In this document: in pieces, positions 1 through 9,540 of the stretch
Numbering within the stretch: position 1 is the first letter of the stretch
Layout: the number at the start of each line of letters is the position of its first letter
Origin: Membranipora membranacea
Taxonomy: Eukaryota; Bryozoa; Gymnolaemata; Cheilostomatida; Membraniporidae
Length of the DNA stretch: 64,000 nt
Assembly (NCBI GenBank): GCA_914767715.1
Contig: OU612075.1
Coordinates: forward strand, 15,004,001-15,068,000
Reading direction: 5' to 3'
Notes under the pieces: generated by a model
The model's database searches: none
What the model saw: the letters and a program-made list of their open reading frames with translations, nothing else
Told to the model about the DNA's origin: nothing
Made by a program: the position numbers and the translations under genes

Positions 1-1
1 T

Positions 2-1468
2 CCAATTGAGATCACCACTGAAGGTCTTGTGAAGCTGATTCAGAATCTGCCAAACGGGAAATCACCTGGCCCAGACGCCATTCGTAAACCAGATCTCCTC
101 GTTGATACAGATATGTCAGCCGAATGCCTAAAACACATATTCCAAGCATCAATTACAGCTGGACAACTACCCAAGCAGTGGAAGCTGGCATATGTCACAC
201 CAATCCATAAAGGGGGTGACAAGGAATCGGCCAACAACTACCGTCCAATATCGCTCACCAGCATCCCCTGCAAAATGATGGAACACATCATTCTCCACTA
301 TCTGAACCAAAAGCTGAATGACTTCCTACACTGCAGACAGCATGGATTCCGGAGAGGTATGTCCTGCGAAACACAACTCTGTGCTACCTTCCATGACCTC
401 GCCAAAACAGCTGAGTCCTCAAAAACCACACATGCTGTAGTGCTTGACTTTAAGAAAGCTTTTGATAAGGTCCCCCATGCCCTACTAATGAAGAAACTGA
501 AAGAAGTTCCTGGTATCCACCCTCAGCTGGTTAACTGGATACAGGATTTCCTCACCAACAGGAGACAGAGAGTGGTCATCAAAGGTCAGACCTCATCAGA
601 ATTATTGGTGACTTCAGGAGTGCCCCAGGGGTCAGTCCTCGGTCCCATACTGTTTCTGATCTACATCAATGATCTACCGACAGTGGTAAGCTGTAACATT
701 AGCCTATATGCCGATGATACACTGCTCTATCAACAAGTCACAACTGACGAAGATGCAGCTATATTCCAAAACAACATTGATGCTGTCCACAGATGGTCGG
801 TTCAATGGAAAATGCAGTTCAATGAAAGTAAATGCCACATGATAGCCTTCGGAGACCAAGAGTTCAAGCCACAGTACAAACTGGGCGACACATGCATGGC
901 ATGGAACAGTTCCACAAAGTATTTGGGGGTGATAATGCAGTCTGACCTAAAGTTTGATCAGCACATAAAACTAAAGAGAGACAGCGCCTCAAGAGCTCTT
1001 GGATCCATCAAACACATACTATACAATGCACCCAAGAAGAGCCGCCTACTGGCATATACCAGCCTATGTCGCCCAATACTCGAATACGCTGATACAGTCT
1101 GGGACCCAATGCTCAACAAGGACATTGAATCAATAGAAATGATTCAACATCGAGCTGTCAGGTTTATCAGCTGCCTAAAAGGAAGAGAAAGCGTTACCGA
1201 GGCCAGCTCTGAGCTTGGCCTCCAAACACTACAGAACAGGAGAAGAAATCACAGGCTAACCCTTCTGATGAAGATCCTTCAAGAAGAGGAGCAACACAGC
1301 TCACTAGCTCTCGCATATGATGAAGTATCAAACGACAAACAGAACATGACAATGAAAACAAGATCTGCCACCAGAGGCAAACTCAACTCTGTATATGCAT
1401 CTACAAAAGTCTACTACGGAAGTTTCCTTCCGAGGACAATCAGGGACACCAAGGGTACCACAAGTTAA
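2..1468 (+). CDS. Non-LTR retrotransposon reverse transcriptase, 5' end outside the window
   Basis: The frame is open from base 2, so the ORF enters from the left of the window; the visible part is about 488 codons. It holds the classic LINE reverse-transcriptase landmarks in order: an NNYRPISLTS block, QHGFRRGMSCETQL, the motif A block with LDFKKAFDKVPH, SGVPQGSVLGPILFLIYIND, the YADD catalytic box (LYADDTLLY), FNESKCH, and the C-terminal ILEYADTVWDP / IQHRAVRFI block. RT copies element RNA into DNA at a nicked target. The landmarks resemble the Jockey/CR1 group, an assignment made by motif memory only. The visible part has no frameshift or premature stop, so the copy may be young. An endonuclease domain, if present, would lie to the left. 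The stop TAA is followed by an AT-rich tail of about 150 bp. Confidence 0.93.
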   Translation, partial: PIEITTEGLVKLIQNLPNGKSPGPDAIRKPDLLVDTDMSAECLKHIFQASITAGQLPKQWKLAYVTPIHKGGDKESANNYRPISLTSIPCKMMEHIILHYLNQKLNDFLHCRQHGFRRGMSCETQLCATFHDLAKTAESSKTTHAVVLDFKKAFDKVPHALLMKKLKEVPGIHPQLVNWIQDFLTNRRQRVVIKGQTSSELLVTSGVPQGSVLGPILFLIYINDLPTVVSCNISLYADDTLLYQQVTTDEDAAIFQNNIDAVHRWSVQWKMQFNESKCHMIAFGDQEFKPQYKLGDTCMAWNSSTKYLGVIMQSDLKFDQHIKLKRDSASRALGSIKHILYNAPKKSRLLAYTSLCRPILEYADTVWDPMLNKDIESIEMIQHRAVRFISCLKGRESVTEASSELGLQTLQNRRRNHRLTLLMKILQEEEQHSSLALAYDEVSNDKQNMTMKTRSATRGKLNSVYASTKVYYGSFLPRTIRDTKGTTS

Positions 1469-1627
1469 ATCCAAAGACAGCATCTAGCTGGAAATAAAGT
1501 GATGACTGACAACACTAAACAGCATACAGCTGTAACCCCCGTTAACCATTAAACACACTGTTAATCATGAGGCACTCCTTTAACTTTTAGTTCCTGAGTG
1601 TACGAAGTCTTCAAAGGTGTCTCCAGC

Positions 1628-1961
1628 TTATAACTTTAATTCTTGTATTGTGATGGGCAGCAAAACGTACATAGTATTCAATTTAATATCATAGAGACCA
1701 GCTTCAATCTTTCTAAGGAAGAGTGTATCTAGTTCTGCTCTCCTGTCATGAAGATAAATAATATCATTACGTGACATGCACTCAGTTACACTGTCTAGTT
1801 TTTCAGACGAAAGGTCCATCTTACAGCACGTCTTTGAACTTTGTCAATACTGTTAATCAACCCAGCATTGTGAGGGGACCATACAGGAGCAGCATATTCC
1901 AAAATTGGATGGACAGCAGTTTTATAGGTTATCAATTTAGTCTTAGATGGGGCTTTAGCGA
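1628..1961 (-). mobile_element. Antisense 3' fragment of a second LINE (RT C-terminus)
   Basis: On the minus strand, from about 1961 down to 1800, the reading is KAPSKTKLITYKT then HPILEYAAPVWSPHN then VQRRAVRW, the same C-terminal RT block as in the LINE at 1-1468 but clearly divergent from it. The frame then breaks, and a second minus frame (1819-1628) continues with LINE-like C-terminal sequence such as CMSRNDIIYLHDRRAELD. It is therefore a dead, frameshifted remnant of a different LINE family in the opposite orientation. Its upstream side is cut off by the foldback element starting at 1964. Confidence 0.75.
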
Positions 1962-1963
1962 TA

Positions 1964-2472
1964 GACAGTTTTCTGAGCTCTGATTTAGGCCTCAGTTTGG
2001 AGTTGTCCTCTCTCCAGTTTGATACTTTTAACCCACGCCGCATAGGAAAAACGTGCTGAAAAGAGGGTTGTCTTGATAACCGCTTATAATTTGATAAAAA
2101 TTATTTTTAATTCAGAATCAGCAGCATCGAAAACTCATATGGGCATAGTTTGGGAAATCATTTTAGTATTTGGATAGTCAATTATAGCATTTTCTGCCTG
2201 TTTTGCGGACAATTTGGCAGAATTTTTTCATGAGTTTCGTCACTAAAATTAAGATTTCTCAACATTCAAGCCTCCAATGATTTGGAAACCCTGTTTCACA
2301 GGGTTTTCAATGGCGCAGACTCTGAATCAAAAATCATTTTTATCCTTACATTAGCGGTTTTCAAAATAACCCTCTTTCAGCAGGTTTTTCCTATGCGGCG
2401 TGGGTTATAAGTACCAAACTGGAGAGAGGACAACTCCGAATTGAGGCATAAATAAGAGCTCAGAAAACTGTC
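1964..2472. repeat. Foldback / MITE-like element, copy 1, TA-flanked
   Basis: The ends are long inverted repeats: GACAGTTTTCTGAGCTC at the left and its reverse complement at the right, with homology running inwards for about 100 bp (the motif GCCGCATAGGAAAAAC and its complement appear in both arms). Both ends are flanked by TA (1962-1963 and 2473-2474), the target duplication expected of Tc1/mariner-type DNA transposons. The centre is unrelated AT-rich sequence with no transposase ORF, so the element is non-autonomous. A shorter second copy lies at 17169-17434. Confidence 0.8.
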
Positions 2473-2796
2473 TATGGAGAAGGGATGAGATTCTATTAGT
2501 TGAGATAAGTCAGTAAAATAAATTTTAAACAATAAGTAAATTAGTGCTTTCCAGTTGCATAAACATAGCTGGATATCTAGCTATATCCTCTCTATGCATT
2601 TAAAGACTCAGAGGAACAAGACCATGTCATTAGTCATAACATCAACAATATAACAGTAAGGAAACAAGTAAATGAATGTATAATGAGGTTTCATTGCCGG
2701 AACTTTATTGTGTTAAATTCTGTATATGGTATATTGACTCCGTTCACACCTTTTTTTATTCTCTATTGATTTATAGATTATCTTCTAAATCTGAGA
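2473..2796. other. Gap before the CDIN1-like gene
   Basis: About 320 bp of AT-rich sequence between the foldback element and the first coding ATG of the CDIN1-like gene. It presumably holds that gene's promoter and 5' UTR. I see no TATA box that I would defend. Confidence 0.4.
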
Positions 2797-5700
2797 ATGT
2801 CTATCCGGATATTGAAGAGGAGTGAATATAAGGCTATATTGCAAAGACTCGAGTCTTATCCTCCATTAAAAGCGTTACAGTATCTCAGGAAAGATTTTCC
2901 CAGGTAACTATATAGATATGTGTCCAATCTTCAGCAGATGTGGTAGAATCATCATATCAAGTATTATATATATTGAAAAGACAGAAATGTTTTGGTATCA
3001 CAAGAACCAAGTCATTTGACCACAAAATCTAGCGTAACATTTGTTACAAGAAATAAATGATTAAAATGTCTACTATTAACTCAGTGGATTTCTAAAATGA
3101 TGGACTGTATTGAAAGTTTATCAGTGTCTTTGTTTGCACAGTGTTAACCCTAAAACCTTATGGAGCATAAAAAATGTCTTATACACAGAGAAGATGAAAA
3201 AGAACACCATTATACTAAAAAGGAAGCATCAGTTCATAACCCAAATATACGATCCGTAAGTTTTTGTCTAATATTCTATTGAATGTAACTGATGAAAATA
3301 CGCCATAATTCCCTTCATCGTATGTCGGACATTCTGACAGACTCATGATGTATGAATGTACATTCTGTGGCCTCAGATTGTAACATGGTTGCTCAATTCA
3401 TGTGTGTCCATTATCAATGTGTAAATATCAGTTAATGACACCGCGCATATGTTATGAAAATCAATTGTCGTGACAATATGTGTGAATTGTGCACCCCTGC
3501 ATGTGAAATTGACCACGCCTGAAATCCGTCACAAATATAGCTGGTGTTGTAGATTATTGAGCTGTCTGAAGAACGCTGATCCACAGACCTTACTGAGAAT
3601 AGCTGAGAAGGTATGATATATCTTTAATTATAATAATCACTGTTTGATTCACACTCATTGTTCTTCATCCATGACAAAATTACTGACACAACGCATGTAG
3701 CATATCTGCAAAAGTACAATATGAGAATTACCCAGCTAATTAGATTCAAGTTTGATCCAGTCTACCTGTGTCCCTGAGTCTCACCCAACACCACGGCGAA
3801 CCACCAGCAGCTGGAGGGGGTGCATTTTGAATCATTCTTAATCTAAGTCATTGTGTGACTCCTTACTTCACCCACTGTGAGCGCAGGGTCAGAATCATAA
3901 CATGTCTGATAAAATAGCATAATAACATGTACAAATATAATAGCATGATAACATTATTTTCATACTATTTTATTTGTACCACCCACACAGTACTGATGTT
4001 TATTATTCTGTGTTTAGTTTGATATATCACCAAGTCTGGTAGCAAAACGAGTTCTCGAGGAATATTACTCCACTCATCAAGTGCACACATCTGTTGCTCT
4101 GGAGGGGACAGGCATCAAAAACCCTGCTGAGAAGAAAGCTCCTGTTCAACCAGTAACAAAGTCTACACCAGTATACAGTGATACATCAGTGGCTATTCTT
4201 TACATGTACTCTGCTATTGAGAAGGTAAACCTATAGTTATTTGTGATTATTAGCTGCGACCTGGTAACATGAAGAGGGGTACTTTAATGAAAGTTTTAAT
4301 ACCGAACATAGTGAGTACAGGCTTTCAAGCCCAACTAGTATGCTACAACTTACTAGGAACAATCTTTCTAATCACATGTAACGCCCATTCCCATCAAATA
4401 ACTACTTGTGTACCTTTCAAACAAGTAATGATGTTCAATTGCTGAGAGGTCAACAAAGTTGTCTAAGTTCCTCCCCCAGCCAAGGTATCTGACTGCCTGA
4501 TAATTGTAAGTATATTCAGAAGAAACATCCCCGAATCTCTTCTCTTGCGTGCACTAGCCTACTACAATAGTTTTATGGACAGATCTGCAACAGAGAATTG
4601 TTCCTACATCACATACTTCTTCCATCTTTTTCATCCATTTACAAGTTTTGTCTTTTTTTATGTAGGTACCGTTGGAGTTTAACTCGGTATCTTCAGAAGG
4701 ACCAGATCACAGACCCATATTCACAGCTCACCTTACAATATCTCCTCCTGATCAGGCCCCTCTGGTGTTTACTGGTTAGTTTCAGTGTTGTAGATGAGTT
4801 AGGATTGCTCCTACAGCCTAACAATAGCTGTTGTGTGTTGTATGTGGCCTGTGTAAATCAACAGCTGATGTCGCAGTGTCAGCCGGCTGTTAACTAGGGC
4901 TTGTTTTGTCCGTATAAGGCCAAGAAGAACTTAATTGCCTTATTATTTTCTCATTCAATGCCTCCTTGTTTTGCTTTAGTAACATTAAATCTGGATCAAG
5001 TTTGTTCCAGTTTGCCTGCATTCCAGTTGATCCCCTTTCACTGGTAACATCGCAGGCCTGCGATGTGATCAGTTGAGGGGGAGCAACTCCACATGCAGGC
5101 AAATGGTCCAAACTTTGTCTACATTCAATCTACTATGAGAATTATCATTCACAAATCATCCTCACAGGAGTTTCACCACCAGAGAGACCTAGTGGACCCA
5201 CAGTGAACCCATGGTATGATAACTTCACACTTATCAGAGAATAACTGATGATATGATTGATTTAGTGATATAAAACATAAGATTTTGCTTGGACCTCTCT
5301 AGATGTTTCGGAACTCAGACAAAATAGTTCAAACAAGAATAAGTTCATGTCTCGAAGTTTGAGGTTCAGATGCTTATCTAATAACAATGTTATGATTTCA
5401 GACAGCGCACACACAAAAAGCTTGGCGAAACAAGCAGCTGCAATGAAAGCTTTAGATTCCCTTGTTCTACGTGAAGACCTCATGAGAAGATATGAGAAGA
5501 TAAAACAGGATATCCCCTCGACGACGTCTCAACAATCAACGCCTGGTCCTGAGGCTATTGCACTACTATCTAAGTTTGCTGTGAGTAACATAAATAAGAG
5601 AGCCTTAGACTGATGGTAAATGCAGGTGTTAGATGTTCTTACTCTGAATATAAGTATCATTCACTGTGTTTCCATGTGTTTCCATGTGTATCATGACCTT

Positions 5701-8332
5701 GAATAGGTTGACTCCTCTTGGGACACCCTAGAAAACAGCATCTGTTCTCATGAGATAAGATTGAGCTGAAACTTCAAAAACATTTAACGTTGCGGAAATC
5801 GTACTCGGGCTCCCAATCTGCAATCTTTAGTGCCAACCAGGCTCGCCCTAGTACAAGCTATTCAGCGCAAGCTGAATCGTCGAGCTCAGTGCTAACCATG
5901 AGAGGCATTTCCATGGTTCGTACAACTCTGAAAGTCGCCCAGCTTGATCCCATGGAAACGCAGTGATAGTTAATCCCTGTGGTAACTTTTACAAGTTACA
6001 GTGGTAACAGAATATTGTTCTATAGATGCAAGATGAATGAATTATTTGAGTGGAAGAATTATGTAACTTTTTTTCATGTTTTAGCCACACTTCGATGTCA
6101 TGTATTCATCTGAGGGTCCTCCAAACAAGCCTACATTCACAGCTACACTCACTGTGAATATGACACCAGCTAATAAGGATGTCACTGTTACAGGTAAATG
6201 TACAGTCACGCTTCAGTTCACTTCCAACAAGATATGTGAAATACTCAAGAAATTCGGAAAAACATAAAATACATCCTGAGCTTGTTCTTAGCATTGGGGG
6301 AATTTGTAGATGGAACACTCAGTTTTATATATTTCTAACACATATACGGTGATTTCTGTTTCTTCCCCAGCTTGCGGACCCTCAAAGAAAGAGGCTAAAC
6401 AGAACGCTGCATATAAAGCACTAGAAAAGCTTCCTCTACCACCATTACTACAAGAAGAGCTCAATAAACTAAAACTCTCCCTGCCCCAAAACAATCCTGA
6501 GCAGAATGATGAGAAGTCCAGACCAGTTATGGGTGAGCTGACTGATCAGATGTCTCACCTCAGCCCACAGACACACTCTAATGACGCCACAGCATCAGGG
6601 CAGGATCAGGTCACTAAAGTCCCTGAGTTACAATCACATGTTGGGTCAGCATTTACTGCTGTCGGTGACAAAGAGAACAATAAGACGCAGTCCTCGAAAG
6701 GGAGTCAATCTGTATCTGACTCTGATACACACAATCATATAGCACTAGTACATAACGAAACAGAGAATGGAACTAAAATTCATAATGATAGCGACTCTAC
6801 GCTAGTCGAAGAAGATACGATGCAGTTTGCAGGTTGGTTTATATTGTTTTATGTCAAAAAGAATCCAATCCCAAGAATGAAATAACATGAAGATTTAATC
6901 GATGTAGGTTGAGTTGGACATAGCTCTGATGAAAGAGTATTCAAGGGCAAGGGTCTGAGCTCCTAGACTTTCCCTGTCTTTTAGGCGTGCTGAGCTCGAA
7001 TCATGAGTCTGACACATAGACTTAATATTAAGTCGATGCTCTGACATCACTCTGACATCATCCCTACAGATCCCTAAACGCATCCTGACATCAGTGGGAC
7101 ATCTCTGATGATATTCTGTATTATATCCTTATTAGGTAAGAAGACTATAAGCTTATGGATGAGAGAGCCACACAGAATACCGGATAAGGACTTGTCACGA
7201 CTTGTCACTGTGTGTGTATCTAGTGATACAGAATATGGGCCTATAGCTATGGCTATGCAAGCAAGTGTCGGTCATGAGTTTGAATTCAAACTTATTGAAC
7301 ACATCAAGAAACACAATATACATTATCAAGGTACGGCGCAATAAACAGATTACCAAAGTATGCCAGTCTATATCTCCCTCATAAATTTTGAATTATAATA
7401 TACAAATATAACATACAGATATTTCTCATTCTTAACAAATATGGTTTAATCCGGAGGAATTTTTCAAACTGATTAGAAAGGTGTGCTGTCGGTCCCTTGC
7501 ACAGGACTCACATCAATGAATTTCCAGAGATAAATGCACCTTCGGTTGTGACACCATTTCGTGAATAGTAGTCATATTTATTTTTTTAGATGAGAATTAC
7601 TTGAGGAAGGCAGGCTATGATAAAACACCAGATATTAAGTTAGATGTGCCTATAGCCGTGGATGGTAAGGTTATAAACTGGATAGAGAGTAAGGCTATAT
7701 TCGCTGACGAGAAGACACATAAGAAATATCTGGATACTCAACTGTGGAGTTACTGGAATAGGTAAGTTTTCTGTATGGACTTAATAACATTTTTAATGAC
7801 TTGTTTTTTGTTTTCCTTTTTTTGTTTTCGGCACTAATTGGAAAACGTTCGTAAAAGTGTAAAAAAGTATAACATATCGTTAAAAGATATCATAATGATA
7901 TAAATCATCAAGTTTTTATGCGGTATGAAGTTGATATATATTTTTTTTTTGAACATTAAGCAAAGAGAACTTTAGCAATAATCGTGCAGTTAGATAGTAG
8001 AGTAAAACTTTACTTAACCTCTACAACATAATTCAGAAACCTTGAAAAATCTTAAAAGTGTGTTGAAGTTGTATTCTACTAACAAAAACATAAGATGACG
8101 ACTCACCTCATTTCTCTGATGGTGCATATAGATTTACAAGTTTTGGCCAGATAGATAAATATCCGTATTAAATATGACAGTAATATGATTTTGATTAAGG
8201 TTTGGAGCTGGTCTGGTTATCTACTGGTTTGGATATATAGATGACTTAGAAGATAACACAGAGAAAGGAATCCTGGTACGAGACGACTTCCCTGATAATA
8301 TAACGGTTATGAGCTGCTTCTCCAATAAGTGA
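2797..8332 (+). CDS. CDIN1: CDIN1 (C15orf41)-like nuclease with two inserted dsRNA-binding domains
   Basis: Eleven exons join in frame to 618 codons plus TGA: 2797-2903, 3142-3255, 3541-3610, 4018-4224, 4666-4774, 5402-5580, 6085-6193, 6371-6832, 7136-7330, 7590-7761, 8200-8332. The N-terminus (residues 1-117) and C-terminus (about 453-618) match CDIN1, the Codanin-1 partner mutated in human dyserythropoietic anaemia type I. The C-terminal part contains YDKTPD then NWIESKA, the D...ExK signature of the PD-(D/E)xK nuclease fold, followed by WSYWNRFG and [12 protein letters not shown]. Between them sit two dsRBDs, residues about 151-223 and 251-319, each with an EGP..(R/K)P.FTA strand block and a C-terminal lysine/alanine helix ([28 protein letters not shown]). 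A Ser/Thr/Asn-rich linker covers 320-452. Without the insert the length is about 283 aa, against 281 in human CDIN1. The donor at 6833 (GTTGGT) is weak. The function of the RNA-binding part is inferred. Confidence 0.92.
4666..5580 (+). other. dsRBD-1 exon pair of the CDIN1-like gene
   Basis: Exon 4666-4774 (109 nt, phase 0 in, phase 1 out) encodes the beta-strand half of the first dsRNA-binding domain. Exon 5402-5580 (phase 1 in, phase 0 out) begins with the lysine-rich N-terminus of helix 2. The first helix, [16 protein letters not shown], is at the end of exon 4018-4224. Confidence 0.8.
6085..6832 (+). other. dsRBD-2 exon pair of the CDIN1-like gene
   Basis: Exon 6085-6193 is again 109 nt with the same phases as 4666-4774, and exon 6371-6832 again enters in phase 1 at the same point of the fold with [19 protein letters not shown]. 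The canonical GPSKKEAK motif (G.SKK.AK) is better preserved here than in dsRBD-1, where it reads [10 protein letters not shown]. The rest of exon 6371-6832 encodes the long disordered linker. Confidence 0.82.
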
Positions 8333-8380
8333 TACTCAATGAGCTTAATTTGGTGCTGAAAGGCAGATCTCCATAAACTG

Positions 8381-8386
8381 AATAAA
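8381..8386 (+). terminator. AATAAA polyadenylation signal
   Basis: AATAAA about 50 bp after the TGA of the CDIN1-like gene and in the right orientation. It is the first such hexamer downstream. Confidence 0.5.
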
Positions 8387-9540
8387 CAGTTAGTAGTGCT
8401 GAGAATAATCACACCGACATACCAACTTTATCATACATAGGTCTTCATGTAAGTTATGGGAGTCACTTTGCCTCTATTTTAACACTGGACTTTAGATTGC
8501 TGGTCTTGGAAAGTCACTAAAGTTGGATATCTCAAAGTATTGCATACTTGGAATCTGCAATTAAACTGCTTGCACCTATAAGGGATTAATCAAAATGGCT
8601 CTTAATTTGATGTCTGATTGAGTACCCGGGGATAACTCTCACAGACAATAAGAGTGACACTAGAAAGCTATGCAGTATGTATTACTGAGGTTGATCCTCT
8701 CTTATGGTAACTTTATTTTGCTGTGTGTTTATTGATATTACCATGTTGTCTGGGAAAACGGGATGACACCAATATGTATTTAAACAGTGATACTATGTTC
8801 CTTGTAAACTGGATACAACTCCTATCTCCTACCTTACACTGAAATTGTGAGGCTTATTAAATTTAAAAATTCTTGCCGTTCGTCGCCATACTGACTCTCG
8901 TGATCTGACTGGGCATGTAGATCACTGATAAACTAGGCTATCATTACCACAAAGCAGGTGTCGTAAGGCTAAGTATGCATCATGCGTGACTTGAATTTGC
9001 GCATGTGCAAGAACAATGAGTTTAGTTTGGGTTCTGATTGCAACTTTGGAAAGGGGAAATGGGATATCCCCTGCATAAACTATCAATCAAAATCAGCCAA
9101 TACTAACAAGAGAGGATAACTATTAATAACAAATCCGCATGCTTTGGGAGTATGTCACCAGAGCAGGTAGCCAATCAGATGGCTTCGGAATTCCGAGACT
9201 CAATTTTGCAGAGATCAGCTCATGCCCAGAGCTGAGCATGCGCAGAATGGCTCGTCGCATGTTTTTGGGCTTTAATAATCCGTATTGTCGGGTTTCTAAT
9301 ACAAGAGAGTTTTACACGTTTGATCCCTATGACTCTTAGGCTTGCTACCCTTTCAACTTTGAGCTTTGACTAATTTATTGTGAGTCGAGCTGTGACTGAT
9401 TTATTATGAGTCGAGCTATAACTCTGAGTTATCTATTATTGGACTCACACGCTGACACTGTGACGTCTGCGAGATAATTTCTACCCTAGGATCGACAATA
9501 ATTTAATGGCATCGTCAGCTGATTATAAGAATTTGAGCAC
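8387..9540. other. Intergenic region
   Basis: About 1.15 kb between the CDIN1-like gene and the LRR/EGF gene. One open frame at about 9139-9339 shows no recognisable composition and is judged to be chance. A short direct repeat at 9367-9417 is listed separately. Nothing else is supported. Confidence 0.5.
9367..9417. repeat. Tandem duplication, 2 x 26 bp
   Basis: TGACTAATTTATTGTGAGTC and its near-copy TGACTGATTTATTATGAGTC are followed by the same CGAGCT, with a period of 26 bp. The repeat is about 125 bp upstream of the start codon of the LRR/EGF gene, so it may lie in its promoter. Confidence 0.6.

Noticed and set aside
5169-5214. Possible extra exon (acceptor CTCACAG, donor TG|GTATGA) between the halves of dsRBD-1
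   Set aside because: Its length breaks the phase needed for the exon at 5402, and the domain is complete without it.
5780-5950. Possible SINE or tRNA-like segment sharing TGCAATCTTTAGT with about 60029
   Set aside because: The match is limited to about 14-17 bp and no further homology extends it.
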